Below are positions 18,636 through 27,490 of a DNA stretch of 32,863 nt, one piece after another (the stretch's first letter is position 1; each line of letters begins with the position of its first letter). The stretch comes from Candidatus Omnitrophota bacterium (lineage in GTDB: Bacteria > Omnitrophota > Gorgyraeia > Gygaellales > Profunditerraquicolaceae), in the NCBI GenBank assembly GCA_016867005.1, contig VGKM01000003.1, positions 1 through 32,863 on the forward strand. Reading direction: 5' to 3'. The notes beneath the pieces were generated by a model. It ran no database searches. It was given only the letters and a program-made list of their open reading frames with translations, and was not told the DNA's origin. The position numbers and the translations under genes are program-made.

Positions 18636-19258
18636 TCTTAGAGTGTATCAAGGTCGGGCAGCTTGAGGCCAATTGTTATGTGTTGGCAGAGTCCGCCGGT
18701 TCAGGGGCGGTGATTATCGACCCGGGGAGCGAATTTAAAAAAATCCGGAAGGTGCTCAGTAAGCATAATTTATCTCCGGCATTCGTCATAAACACCCACG
18801 GCCATGTTGACCATATCGGTTCTGATGCTGAATTTAAAGTGCCCGTATATATTCATAAGCTTGATGCCCCAATGCTCAAAGACCCTGAGCTTAATTTTTC
18901 CTCTTTTTTCGGCGCGCCTTTTTCTGTCGGCCAGGATGCCGAAATCCTGGCGGTTAATGACGGCGATTATTTGGAATTAGGAAAAATTAAGCTGCGGGTG
19001 ATCCATACGCCCGGCCATTCTCCCGGGGGGATCAGTTTGTATCTGGAGGACGGGGCAAAGAAAATATTGTTTACAGGAGATTCATTATTTTCCGGCAGTA
19101 TCGGCAGGACGGACCTGGCTGGTTTAAGAGATGCGGATTTAGTAAAGTCAATTAAGGAAAAATTACTGGTTTTCCCCTCTGAGACAATCGTTTATCCCGG
19201 GCACGGGCCCGGTTCAACAATAGGAGATGAGGCCAGAAATAACCCCTTTTTATTATGA
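18632..19258 (+). CDS. MBL-fold hydrolase, glyoxalase II-like
   Basis: This 208-aa metallo-beta-lactamase-fold protein has THGHVDHIGS (HxHxDH metal site), HTPGHSPGG, FTGDSLFSGSIGRTD and YPGHGPGS, matching the GloB2/YcbL group of small glyoxalase II-like thioesterases. It is missing the C-terminal glutathione-binding domain of classic glyoxalase II, so a different thioester or sulfur substrate is possible. It shares four-base overlaps with both neighbours. Substrate is not determined. Confidence 0.92.
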
Positions 19259-20142
19259 AGGAATTTATCGATATGTTTTTGAATTATATTTCAGTTGAGC
19301 GGGGGCTTGCCAGCAATACCATTATTTCATACAGGGAAGACCTGGAGTCATTTATGGATTTCTTAAAAAAGCATCCGCCTATTCAGTTATCAAAGACGAC
19401 CAGGAATGATATCAGCAATTTTATGCTTCAGCAGAAAGACAGGGGGCTCTCCAGCAGTTCTATTTCAAGGCGGCTTGCCGCAATAAAATCATTTTACCGT
19501 TTCCTGGTGAGAGAAAAAATCTTAAAGGCCGACCCGACCAGTTTGATTGATTCTCCGAAACTCTGGAAAAAAATTCCGGAGACGCTTTCTTTAAACGAGG
19601 TCGATTCTCTGCTGAATGCCCCGGACCTAAGGAATATACAGGGGATAAGAGACAAGGCAATTCTAGAGACGTTATATGCAACCGGCATGCGGGTTTCCGA
19701 AGCCGGTAACCTTAAGCTTGATAATGTAAATTTAGATATCGGTTTTTTGCGTTGTATCGGTAAGGGCAATAAAGAACGCGTTATACCTTTCGGGAAGAAA
19801 GCAATTGTGGCTGTTAAAAGATATCTGGAGGTATCAAGGCCGGCTTTGTTAAAGAAAAATGAAAGCGATATCTTGTTCCTTAGCCGTTTCGGCAAGAAGA
19901 TATCCCGGCAGTCCATTTGGAAGATCATCCAGCGTTACACCAAAGAAGCAGGCATCAAAAAACATATTAAGCCGCATCTTTTAAGGCATTCTTTTGCGAC
20001 TCATCTTTTGGAGAGAGGGGCTGATCTAAGGAGCGTACAGGAAATGCTTGGCCATGCCAATATTTCCACGACGCAAATTTATACGCACATAAATAAAGAC
20101 AGGCTTAAGAGTATCCACAGGATGTTCCATCCGCGTCCTTAA
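19255..20142 (+). CDS. xerD: Tyrosine recombinase XerD/XerC
   Basis: This 295-aa site-specific recombinase resolves chromosome dimers at dif sites with FtsK. The N-terminal SAM-like core-binding domain (about 1-88) precedes the catalytic domain with Arg146 (ATGMRVSE), His241 and Arg244 (HLLRHSFATH), His267 (LGHANIST) and nucleophile Tyr276. All catalytic residues are present and the length is typical, so this looks like the housekeeping enzyme rather than a phage or integron integrase. The start overlaps the previous stop. No att-like repeats or cargo are adjacent. XerC versus XerD is not certain. Confidence 0.93.
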   Translation: MKEFIDMFLNYISVERGLASNTIISYREDLESFMDFLKKHPPIQLSKTTRNDISNFMLQQKDRGLSSSSISRRLAAIKSFYRFLVREKILKADPTSLIDSPKLWKKIPETLSLNEVDSLLNAPDLRNIQGIRDKAILETLYATGMRVSEAGNLKLDNVNLDIGFLRCIGKGNKERVIPFGKKAIVAVKRYLEVSRPALLKKNESDILFLSRFGKKISRQSIWKIIQRYTKEAGIKKHIKPHLLRHSFATHLLERGADLRSVQEMLGHANISTTQIYTHINKDRLKSIHRMFHPRP

Positions 20143-20157
20143 TGAGGGGTAAGTTTG

Positions 20158-21435
20158 ATGAAAAAATATTTGGATAAGCTACCGCAGGAATTACGCAAGC
20201 TGGTTTCTTTATGCGCCAGGACCGCAGAGGGCCATAATTATAAAGCTTATCTTGTCGGGGGTTTTGTACGGGACCTGATAATCGGGGTCGATAATTTTGA
20301 CCTCGATATCGTAATTGAAGGAGATGGTATTAAATTTGCAGAAGAGCTTTCAAGCCGGTTAAAAGCTAAGCTTATCTGCCACAGAAGATTCGGTACCGCG
20401 ACAGTAATGAGCGGGCAAACTTTGAAGGTTGATATCGCATCGGCAAGAGAAGAATGTTACCCGCACCCCGCATGCCTTCCTTTTGTCAAGCCGGGGACAG
20501 TTAAAGATGACCTTAAAAGGCGCGATTTTTCCATAAATGCCATGAGCATAGGTTTAAATAGGGATAACTACGGGAAATTGATCGATTTTTTCGGGGGGTT
20601 GGAAGATCTTCGTAATAAAAAGATCCGTATCCTGCATGATTTAAGTTTTATCGATGACCCGACTAGGATATTGCGGGCAGTCCGTTTTGAGAAAAGGTAT
20701 AGTTTTCATATTGAGCCCTGCACCTTAAAGGCATTAAAGGAGGCAAACAGGCTAAAGATGCTGGAAAAAGTGCAGCCGCAGCGCCTGCGGGATGAATTGA
20801 TTTTAATATTGAAAGAACAATGCCCCTCCAGGCCTTTAAAACGCCTGCAGGAACTTGTCGGGTTAAAATTTATAAATCCCGCGCTCTCGTTGGACAATAA
20901 GGGTTTTTACCTTATAAAATCATCAGGCAGGCAAATCCTGTGGTTTAAAGAGAATTGCAGCGGCAGGAGGCACCTTGATGACTGGGTGGTTTATCTGTCG
21001 GCAATGCTGGACGGGCTCACGCTTTCGTCTATGCAGGAGGTCTTTAAGAGGTTTGTTTTCAGAAAAGGGGAAGAGAAAAGGGTCATTGATTACAGAAAGA
21101 TCAACAGCCGCATATTAAGGAAATTAAAAAGCGCATCGGTTAAGCCTTCGGAGGTCTTCAAAGCGCTTAACCCTTTAAGTTATGAGACTATCCTCATGCT
21201 CCGGGCCAAACATAGGGACCCTTATTTTCTGAAACATAGCGGAGATTTTCTTGAGTCCTACCATTCTATACGCATACATTTAAGAGGGGATGATTTGCTG
21301 GGGCTGGGGATAAAGCAAGGCCCGGATTTTAAAAAAGCTTTCCAGAAGGTCTTTAATGCCAAGCTGGACGGAAGGATTTCCACAAAAGAAGAAGAATTGA
21401 TCCTGGTAAAGAGATTATTAAAGGTAAAAAAGTAA
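20158..21435 (+). CDS. Class II CCA tRNA nucleotidyltransferase / poly(A) polymerase
   Basis: This 425-aa nucleotidyltransferase has VGGFVRD (about 33-39), the metal-binding DLD at 48-50, RRDFSINAMS and DDPTRILRAVRFEKRY, the class II head and neck signatures. A C-terminal helical body follows. No HD domain is obvious. It adds or repairs tRNA 3' CCA ends, or adds A tails. The tRNA-Pro in this window already encodes CCA, so repair or tailing would be the role for such tRNAs. The ORF track's TTG at 20155 is one codon upstream; the ATG at 20158 after GAGGGG is the better start. Confidence 0.9.
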   Translation: MKKYLDKLPQELRKLVSLCARTAEGHNYKAYLVGGFVRDLIIGVDNFDLDIVIEGDGIKFAEELSSRLKAKLICHRRFGTATVMSGQTLKVDIASAREECYPHPACLPFVKPGTVKDDLKRRDFSINAMSIGLNRDNYGKLIDFFGGLEDLRNKKIRILHDLSFIDDPTRILRAVRFEKRYSFHIEPCTLKALKEANRLKMLEKVQPQRLRDELILILKEQCPSRPLKRLQELVGLKFINPALSLDNKGFYLIKSSGRQILWFKENCSGRRHLDDWVVYLSAMLDGLTLSSMQEVFKRFVFRKGEEKRVIDYRKINSRILRKLKSASVKPSEVFKALNPLSYETILMLRAKHRDPYFLKHSGDFLESYHSIRIHLRGDDLLGLGIKQGPDFKKAFQKVFNAKLDGRISTKEEELILVKRLLKVKK

Positions 21436-21484
21436 TCAGTTTAAAGACAGGCAGATGTAACAACTACGGGATGGAGAAAATCTG

Positions 21485-21928
21485 ATGGCAAGATATGAAA
21501 AAGTTGCAGAGGCGATTAGGCAGGAAGTAAGCAATATTGTGCATGATGAATTAAACGACCCCCGGGTGGGTTTTGTAACGGTTACGCGGGTTGAGCTGAC
21601 CGAAGATTTGCGCTACGCCAAGATTTTCTTCAGCGTATTAGGCAAAGAAGAGGATTATAAAAAAACTCAGGCAGCGCTGGATTCTGCACTTGGGTTCATC
21701 CGCCGGCTGGTCGCAGAAAGATTACAGCTTAGGTTCGCACCGGAGATTATTTTTAGGGAGGACAGGTCTCAGGAATACAGCGTACGCATTGAAGAGGTCT
21801 TAAATGAAATTAAGGGCTTATCTAAACCGCAGCCCTTGCCTGTGCCCATAGTCAGGATTAATCCTAAAAAGAGAAAGGGAAGAAAAATTGGGGCTAAAAA
21901 AAGTAATCCGCCTAATAAGAAAAAATAA
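21485..21928 (+). CDS. rbfA: Ribosome-binding factor A
   Basis: This 147-aa protein assists 30S maturation and 16S rRNA 5' processing. The KH-like core is clear: YEKVAEAIRQEVSNIV, DPRVGFVTVTRVELTEDLRYAKIFFSVLG and LRFAPEIIFREDRSQEYSVRIEEVL. It has a lysine-rich tail (about 125-147, KKRKGRKIGAKKSNPPNKKK) beyond the usual ~115-aa core. GGAG lies before the ATG. The 3' end overlaps the following gene by 41 bases in another frame. Confidence 0.96.
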   Translation: MARYEKVAEAIRQEVSNIVHDELNDPRVGFVTVTRVELTEDLRYAKIFFSVLGKEEDYKKTQAALDSALGFIRRLVAERLQLRFAPEIIFREDRSQEYSVRIEEVLNEIKGLSKPQPLPVPIVRINPKKRKGRKIGAKKSNPPNKKK

Positions 21929-22856
21929 AACTTTTTTAATCACTGCGCATACTAATCTTGAAGGCGATGCCTTGGGTTCGGAATTGGCTTTTGCCTCTCT
22001 TTTGAAATCCATTGGTAAAAAAGCCATTATCGTAAATGATGATATCCTTCCGCAGGGATATGAATTCTTGCCGGGTTTAAATTCGGTAAAAAGGTATAAA
22101 GCAGGGATGGATATCGGCAAATTCGATTGTTTCGTGCTGTTGGATTGCTCCGATTTAAAACGCCCGGGGAATGTCTATAAACTCAACAATGAAAAAAAAC
22201 CGGTTTTAAATATCGACCATCATATAAGTAATGTATATTTCGGCGATTACAACTGGGTGGAGCCCCGGGCCTCTTCCTGTGCGGAGATGGTTTATAAACT
22301 TTTTAAAGCTATGCGTGTCCCTTTAAATAAAGATGCAGCGCTTTCTTTATATGCCGGGATACTTACCGATACTGGCTCTTTCAGGTATTCGACAACCTCA
22401 AGCTTCACGCATCAGGCAACAGCTGACCTGTTGCGTTATGGGATAAATATCGTCGAGGTATTCAGGAATATTTATGAGAATAAGCCCTATCAGGATATGC
22501 TGCTTCTGGCGCGGATTTTAAGCAGTATTAAACGAACGGCTTCGGGGAAAATCGCCTGGGTTGAGCTTAAGAGGGGCATTTCGCATAATAAGGGCATTGC
22601 GTTTGATCTGTCGGAGCGTGTCTTAAGTTTCTTGCGCGCGATAAAAGACGTGGAGGTAGCGCTGCTTTTTAAAAAAATAGAAGGCAGGGTAAATGAGGTA
22701 AGGGTCAATTTCCGTTCGCAGGGTAAAGCCGATGTAAATAAAATAGCTCAATCCTTCGGCGGAGGCGGGCATAAGACCGCCAGCGGCTGTACGGTTAAGG
22801 GAAGCATTCAACAAGTTAAAGCAAAAGTTTTAGCTAAGATTAAAGAAGGCTTATAA
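21888..22856 (+). CDS. nrnA: NrnA-like DHH/DHHA1 phosphoesterase
   Basis: This 322-aa enzyme probably degrades short oligoribonucleotides and/or dephosphorylates pAp. Motifs: HTNLEGDALGSELAF (first metal site, Glu where Asp is usual in NPDGD), VLLDCSD, NIDHHIS (DHH), TDTGSFRYS, and the DHHA1 end GGGGHKTASG. The start is TTG with AAGGGAAG about 8 bases upstream, giving the usual short stretch ahead of the first motif. It overlaps rbfA by 41 bases, a pairing seen in many bacteria. Confidence 0.92.
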   Translation: MGLKKVIRLIRKNKTFLITAHTNLEGDALGSELAFASLLKSIGKKAIIVNDDILPQGYEFLPGLNSVKRYKAGMDIGKFDCFVLLDCSDLKRPGNVYKLNNEKKPVLNIDHHISNVYFGDYNWVEPRASSCAEMVYKLFKAMRVPLNKDAALSLYAGILTDTGSFRYSTTSSFTHQATADLLRYGINIVEVFRNIYENKPYQDMLLLARILSSIKRTASGKIAWVELKRGISHNKGIAFDLSERVLSFLRAIKDVEVALLFKKIEGRVNEVRVNFRSQGKADVNKIAQSFGGGGHKTASGCTVKGSIQQVKAKVLAKIKEGL

Positions 22857-22887
22857 ATATTTATTTGCAGGTTCTCTTATAGCAGTG

Positions 22888-22924
22888 TTTTTGCGGGTGG
22901 CGCAGCAGACAGGACCCGCAAAAA
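22888..22924 (+). promoter_or_regulatory. 11-bp perfect hairpin in the ribF leader
   Basis: TTTTTGCGGGT (22888-22898) pairs with ACCCGCAAAAA (22914-22924) around a 15-nt loop, ending 14 nt before the ribF ATG and just before its AGGA site. There is no U-run on the 3' side on either strand, so it is not a standard terminator. It is too short to be an FMN riboswitch. It may affect ribF translation or mRNA decay. Confidence 0.55.
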
Positions 22925-22938
22925 TCCATAGGAAACAA

Positions 22939-23844
22939 ATGAAAACTTATTACGGATTAAATAAGCTGAAAGAATTAAAGGCCCCTGTTGTGGTATTGGG
23001 AGTGTTTGATGGGGTGCATAAAGGGCATATCTTAATTTTGCGCGCCGCGGCAAAGAAGGCCAGGCAGACAAAGGCAAAAAGCATTGTCGTTACCTTTGAC
23101 CCCCATCCGCAAAAAGAAGAGAGTTTGTATTCCCTGGAGCACCGGCTTAAATTGATCGCCGGCTCAGGTATAGATATCTGCGCAGTGATCAGGTTCAATA
23201 AGAGGTTTGCCCGTATATCTGCCCATAATTTTATCAAGGATATTTTGTTAAAAAAACTAAAGCCCGGGTATATTTTCGTCGGAGAAAATTTTACTTTTGG
23301 GGCAGGGGCTAAGGGTAATATCGCGCTGCTAAAAATTTTCTCGGGAGAATATAACTTTAAATTAAAAGTTTTCCGCGTCCTTAAGAAGAAAGGCCGTGTT
23401 ATAAGCAGTACGCAAATCCGCAGGTTTATAAAAACCGGAAAGTTCTCGCTGGCAGAGAGCTTGTTAAGCCGTCCTGTAAGTATTTTAGGGACGGTAATTA
23501 AAGGTGCTTCTGTAGCCAGGCAATTAGGCGTTCCTACTGCAAATATTGACCCGCATCATGAAGTTTTACCTCCTTCAGGGGTTTATTTGGTAAAGGTCAA
23601 TTATAATAAAAAGAAGCATTTCGGCGTCTGCTCTATAGGCAATAAGCCGACTTTCGGTATCAATAAGATGCAGCATATTGAAGTGCATATTTTAAATTTT
23701 GATAAAAATATATATAAAGAATTCCTCGAAATAGAGTTTATCAAACTCTTAAGAAAGCAAAAAAAATTCTCTTCCAGAGAGGCATTAGTTGCTCAGATAA
23801 GAAAAGATATAATTTCTGCCAAAAGATTGATCTCCAGCCACTGA
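22939..23844 (+). CDS. ribF: Bifunctional riboflavin kinase / FAD synthetase
   Basis: This 301-aa enzyme makes FMN and then FAD from riboflavin. The N-terminal adenylyltransferase has GVFDGVHKGH, TFDPHPQ, FVGENFTFG and STQIRRFIKTG; the C-terminal kinase has PTANI and PPSGVYLVKV. Length is typical. The ORF track begins at 22885, adding residues encoded by the leader hairpin, so I chose the ATG at 22939 after ATAGGA. Unlike the common rbfA-nrnA-truB-ribF-rpsO order, neither truB nor rpsO is adjacent. Confidence 0.95.
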   Translation: MKTYYGLNKLKELKAPVVVLGVFDGVHKGHILILRAAAKKARQTKAKSIVVTFDPHPQKEESLYSLEHRLKLIAGSGIDICAVIRFNKRFARISAHNFIKDILLKKLKPGYIFVGENFTFGAGAKGNIALLKIFSGEYNFKLKVFRVLKKKGRVISSTQIRRFIKTGKFSLAESLLSRPVSILGTVIKGASVARQLGVPTANIDPHHEVLPPSGVYLVKVNYNKKKHFGVCSIGNKPTFGINKMQHIEVHILNFDKNIYKEFLEIEFIKLLRKQKKFSSREALVAQIRKDIISAKRLISSH

Positions 23845-23923
23845 TAAACACCACAATATCTGCACTCCCCATCTTTTAATACCACTACCCATTGTGTCTA
23901 TTATATTTAGAGAAATATTTTTC

Positions 23924-23952
23924 TTGACAAAATGGCGGAATTTGTCTACAAT
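23924..23952 (+). promoter_or_regulatory. Strong promoter of the mraZ division/cell wall cluster
   Basis: TTGACA (23924-23929) and TACAAT (23947-23952) are spaced exactly 17 nt, the first a perfect -35 and the second a one-mismatch -10. The start site would fall near 23959, right at the edge of three MraZ-type boxes, about 68 nt before the mraZ ATG. Nothing recognisable is seen between the ribF stop and this promoter (23845-23923). Confidence 0.8.
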
Positions 23953-23960
23953 CAACCTAC

Positions 23961-23990
23961 AAAGTGGTTAATAGTGGAGTAAAGTGGATT
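23961..23990 (+). promoter_or_regulatory. Three MraZ-type operator boxes with 10-bp period
   Basis: AAAGTGG at 23961, ATAGTGG at 23971 and AAAGTGG at 23981 repeat every 10 bp, so they face the same side of the helix. MraZ proteins bind 10-bp-phased direct repeats upstream of mraZ (TGGGN-type in enterobacteria, AAAGTG-type in Mollicutes). The boxes cover the expected transcription start, which would allow the ring-shaped MraZ to repress its own operon. Confidence 0.78.
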
Positions 23991-24026
23991 TCAGTTAAAT
24001 AAGGATCCTAAAAGGAGTTTCTGTTT

Positions 24027-24464
24027 ATGTTTTACGGCGAGTATCTTCATTCTATAGACAGGAAAGGCCGTCTCATTCTGCCTGCCAAATTTCGCGAGTC
24101 AGCTAAGAACAATTTCATTGAGAAATTCTTTATGACGCGGGGTTTGGACAAATGCCTTTTTATGTTCGGGGAAGAGGAGTGGAAACAACAGGAAAATAAA
24201 TTTAAATCCGTGTCCTTTACCAAGCAGGAATCGCGTACATTTAACCGCCTGTATTTTTCCGGAGCCGTAGATATCGTGCCTGATAAGCAGGGGAGGATCC
24301 TGGTACCGCAATACCTGAAGGATTTTGCGGAAATCAAAAAAGATGTTATTGTGGTCGGGGTCTCCAACAGAATAGAGATTTGGTCAAAAGACAAATGGCA
24401 GAGTTTTTATGGGAATTCCCAAAAGTCCTTTGAAGAGATCGCTGAGAAATTAATCGATTTATAA
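24027..24464 (+). CDS. mraZ: Transcriptional regulator MraZ
   Basis: This 145-aa protein has two SpoVT/AbrB-like halves, the N-terminal FYGEYLHSIDRKGRLILPAKFRE and the central SGAVDIVPDKQGRILVPQYL, each carrying the D.(K/Q)GR.L(L/V)P DNA-binding motif. It forms a ring-shaped oligomer that binds repeat boxes upstream of its own gene and controls the dcw cluster. AAAGGAG lies about 10 bases before the ATG. Its cognate-looking boxes are in the leader. First gene of the division block. Confidence 0.97.
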   Translation: MFYGEYLHSIDRKGRLILPAKFRESAKNNFIEKFFMTRGLDKCLFMFGEEEWKQQENKFKSVSFTKQESRTFNRLYFSGAVDIVPDKQGRILVPQYLKDFAEIKKDVIVVGVSNRIEIWSKDKWQSFYGNSQKSFEEIAEKLIDL

Positions 24465-24484
24465 AACATAATGGATTTTCTTAA

Positions 24485-25375
24485 GTGGCAAAACTACATA
24501 TACCCGTAATGCTTAAAGAAGCTACAGAATATTTAAATTTATCGCCCGGAAATATAGTAGTGGATGCGACGGTAGGTACGGCGGGCCACTCTGAGGCCAT
24601 ACTGGAAAGCATTACTCCCGGCGGGCGCCTGATCGCCGTTGACCGCGATCAGGAGTCGCTGGTAATAGCAAAAGAGAGGCTTAAGCGCTGGCAAGATTCA
24701 TGCAGCTTTGTGCATGGGAATTTTTCTGATATCAATATCATTTTAGGGGAGCTGGGCATCAAGAGGATCGACGGCATATTATTCGATCTGGGGCTTTCTA
24801 CTTTTCAACTTGATAATCCCGAAAGGGGTTTTAGTTTTCAGCAGGAAGGGCCGCTCGATATGCGCATGGACAGAGAAAGCTATATCTCGGCATATGACCT
24901 GGTGAACAACCTTAATGAGGAAGAGCTTTCAGGGCTTATCCGTAATTACGGGCAGGAAAGGTTCCATAACCGTATCGCGCATCTGTTGGTCCAAGAAAGA
25001 GAGAAGCATCCGATTGCCACGACCCGTGAATTATCCAATATCATAGTCCGGGCAATACCGCATCGTTTCAGGCACTACCGGATCCATCCGGCAACCAGGA
25101 CTTTTCAGGCCGTGCGGATCGCAGTGAACAGGGAGCTGGAGATATTGGAAGGGGCACTGGAGAAAGCAATCAGCTTCCTGAACAATAAGGGAAGGGTCTG
25201 CGTGATCTCTTTTCATTCGCTCGAAGATAGGATCGTAAAATTAACTTTTAAGAAAGCAAAGGCTCAAGGGCTGGTAGAGATCGTTACTCCTAAGCCCCTG
25301 GTCCCACAGTGGCAGGAGGTTAAGGATAATTCCGCCAGCCGCAGCGCTAAATTCCGCGTTGCAGAAAAGGTCTGA
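24485..25375 (+). CDS. rsmH: 16S rRNA (cytosine1402-N4)-methyltransferase RsmH
   Basis: This 296-aa S-adenosylmethionine-dependent methyltransferase modifies C1402 of 16S rRNA. Key motifs: HIPVMLKEA at the N-terminus, VVDATVGTAGHSEAIL (SAM site), GILFDLGLSTFQLD, GPLDMRMDR, TFQAVRIAVNRE and VISFHSLEDRIVK. The start is GTG at 24485; a nearer ATG at 24471 is out of frame. No strong ribosome binding site precedes it. It stands in the conserved position between mraZ and ftsL. Confidence 0.97.
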   Translation: MAKLHIPVMLKEATEYLNLSPGNIVVDATVGTAGHSEAILESITPGGRLIAVDRDQESLVIAKERLKRWQDSCSFVHGNFSDINIILGELGIKRIDGILFDLGLSTFQLDNPERGFSFQQEGPLDMRMDRESYISAYDLVNNLNEEELSGLIRNYGQERFHNRIAHLLVQEREKHPIATTRELSNIIVRAIPHRFRHYRIHPATRTFQAVRIAVNRELEILEGALEKAISFLNNKGRVCVISFHSLEDRIVKLTFKKAKAQGLVEIVTPKPLVPQWQEVKDNSASRSAKFRVAEKV

Positions 25376-25377
25376 CT

Positions 25378-25746
25378 ATGAAGTTAAATAAATTTATATC
25401 CGCAACTGTTTTTGTTACTGCTTTTTCCCTCCTTTATGTATACCAGCAAACAGAGGTTTTCCGGCTTGCTTATGTAGGGCAGAAAAAGGCCTCCAGCTTC
25501 CAGGATTTACTTGATAAGAATTCGTTTCTTCGTTATAATATAGAACGCAGCACATCGCTTACTCGTATCGGAAGCAAGATTTCCGGCGCGCATGATTATG
25601 AGATGCCGGAAAGCTACCGTTTGGTTAGGTTAAACAGGCCTCCTGCAGCTTTTAAATTAGCCAGACACGTTTACAAGAAAGAAACGTTATTATCTCGCCT
25701 TTTTGGGATTAAAAGACAGGCTGAGGCAAGGCAAGTCAATCCTTAA
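25378..25746 (+). CDS. ftsL: FtsL-like division protein
   Basis: This 122-aa bitopic protein has one membrane helix at about residues 5-22 and a short coiled-coil-prone region (VFRLAYVGQKKASSFQDLLDKNSFLRYNIERSTS), then a basic, proline-containing C-terminus. Sequence conservation in FtsL is poor, so the assignment rests on size, topology, and the slot between rsmH and ftsI, two bases after the rsmH stop. It would form a complex with FtsB and FtsQ-type proteins that regulates septal FtsWI. Confidence 0.8.
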   Translation: MKLNKFISATVFVTAFSLLYVYQQTEVFRLAYVGQKKASSFQDLLDKNSFLRYNIERSTSLTRIGSKISGAHDYEMPESYRLVRLNRPPAAFKLARHVYKKETLLSRLFGIKRQAEARQVNP

Positions 25747-25779
25747 AATTTAGTTTCCAATATTTTATTTTAAAATTTC

Positions 25780-27480
25780 GTGTATATCCGTAATTACCAT
25801 CGCCGAGTCAATGCGGTATTTTTAATCTTTTTTTTGCTGTTGGTTTTTTGCGCCTTTCGCCTTGTTTTCATCCATTTTTTCCGCGGAAATTACCTCGCCT
25901 CTTTAGCAAGAAAGCAGCATAACCTTTTTATAGAGCTTGAGCCCCGCAGAGGGGCTATTTATGATACCAACCTCCGCCCGCAGGCCTTTAATGTAGCCGT
26001 TGATTCGGTTTATGCCGCTCCAAACGAAATACCGGAAAAAGATAAAGATAGGATTGCCGGCCAGCTTGCGCCTATTCTTAATACAGAATATGCCAAATTA
26101 AAGGACAAGTTGTCGCGCAAAAAGTCATTTATCTGGCTGGCGAGAAAAATTTCTCCGCAACAGGCCAATGCCATTAAAGAGCTAAAGATCAAAGGAATCG
26201 GCTTTATCAAAGAAAGTAAGCGCAGCTATCCTAATGGATACCTCTTAAGCCATGTCATCGGTTTTGCCGGGATTGATAATCTGGGGCTCGACGGAATAGA
26301 ATTAAGATTGAACAATTACCTCAAAGGAGAGCCCGGCTGGGCGCTGTTTTTAAGGGATGCCCGGCAGAAGAAGCTGGACATCTGGGAAAAAATGGTTTCT
26401 CCCCGCGACGGTTTTGATGTGATATTGACTATAGATGATGTTATTCAGTATATCGCAGAAAGGGAATTGGATAAGGCCTTTAAAGCGACTCACGCAAAAG
26501 GGGCAAGCATTGTTGTTATGAACCCCCATACCGGAGAGATACTCGCTTTGGCAAATAGGCCGACGTTTGACCTCAATGAATACCCCGGGGCACCCAAAGA
26601 TAATCTGCGCGACCGTGCCATTACGGATATGTTTGAACCAGGCTCAGTATTTAAGATCGTCACCGCTTCCGCTGCGATAGAGGAAGGCAAGGTTTCAGAA
26701 GAAGAGAAGGTCTATTGTGAAAACGGCGCTTATAAGATCGCCGGGCACATACTTCATGACCATCAGCCGCATGGGACGCTTACTTTTACCGAAGTGATCG
26801 AGCAGTCCAGTAATATCGGCACATGTAAAATCGCTCAAATAGTGGGAGCCGAAAATATATACCGCTATGAAAAGAAATTTGGTTTTGGCATAAAAAGCGG
26901 GATCGACCTGCCCGGAGAGATCTCCGGTTCCGTAAAAGAACCGCGTTTCTGGTCTAAGACCTCTATCACTGCCGTACCTATGGGGCATGAGGTGGGGGTT
27001 ACTGCTTTACAGCTGGCAAATGCTGTTTCAGCAATAGCTAACGGCGGTAACCTGATGAGGCCTTATGTTGTCCGCATGATAAGGGATAAATTCGGCGAAG
27101 AGATCGTTTCTAATGAACCTGTATTCGTCAATAAGGTGATGTCTTTGGATTCTGCGGCAAGGGTCAGGAAGATGCTTATTGGAGTTGTAGAAAAAGGGAC
27201 GGGGAAACTAGCAAGGATCCCTCAGGTAACTGTTGCCGGTAAAACCGGCACTGCCCAGAAAATCGAACCTAACGGAACATATTCGCATGATAAATTTGTG
27301 GCGACCTTTATAGGTTTTACTCCTGCTGAGGACCCGGTTTTAGCGATTGCAGTAGTAATTGATGAGCCCCGCCCTTATTATTTCGGCGGGGTAGTGTCTG
27401 CGCCGGTATTTAAGAATGTTGCAATGGATGCCCTGAGGTATTTAAAATCAAGAGAGCCGCTTGTAGTATTGCAAAATTAA
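25780..27480 (+). CDS. ftsI: Division penicillin-binding protein FtsI (PBP3-type transpeptidase)
   Basis: This 566-aa class B penicillin-binding protein cross-links septal peptidoglycan. One membrane anchor (about 12-33) is followed by the dimerisation domain (RGAIYDTNLRPQAF) and transpeptidase with Ser289-Lys292 (GSVFK), Ser343-Ser344-Asn345 and Lys488 (KTGTAQK). No PASTA domains follow. The start is GTG 33 bases after ftsL, without an obvious ribosome binding site; no in-frame ATG lies before the anchor. It works with FtsW encoded at the window end. Confidence 0.96.
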   Translation: MYIRNYHRRVNAVFLIFFLLLVFCAFRLVFIHFFRGNYLASLARKQHNLFIELEPRRGAIYDTNLRPQAFNVAVDSVYAAPNEIPEKDKDRIAGQLAPILNTEYAKLKDKLSRKKSFIWLARKISPQQANAIKELKIKGIGFIKESKRSYPNGYLLSHVIGFAGIDNLGLDGIELRLNNYLKGEPGWALFLRDARQKKLDIWEKMVSPRDGFDVILTIDDVIQYIAERELDKAFKATHAKGASIVVMNPHTGEILALANRPTFDLNEYPGAPKDNLRDRAITDMFEPGSVFKIVTASAAIEEGKVSEEEKVYCENGAYKIAGHILHDHQPHGTLTFTEVIEQSSNIGTCKIAQIVGAENIYRYEKKFGFGIKSGIDLPGEISGSVKEPRFWSKTSITAVPMGHEVGVTALQLANAVSAIANGGNLMRPYVVRMIRDKFGEEIVSNEPVFVNKVMSLDSAARVRKMLIGVVEKGTGKLARIPQVTVAGKTGTAQKIEPNGTYSHDKFVATFIGFTPAEDPVLAIAVVIDEPRPYYFGGVVSAPVFKNVAMDALRYLKSREPLVVLQN

Positions 27481-27490
27481 AGCGATTACG

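Noticed and set aside
19255-20142. Mobile element or integron based on the tyrosine recombinase
   Set aside because: Full Xer-type length and motifs, housekeeping neighbours with coupled translation, and no att repeats or cargo genes.
22888-22924. FMN riboswitch or intrinsic terminator before ribF
   Set aside because: Too short for the multi-helix FMN aptamer, and there is no U-run after the stem on either strand.
22885-22938. 18-residue N-terminal extension of RibF in the ORF track
   Set aside because: The extra residues are encoded by the leader hairpin, and the standard RibF start is the ATG at 22939 with an AGGA site.
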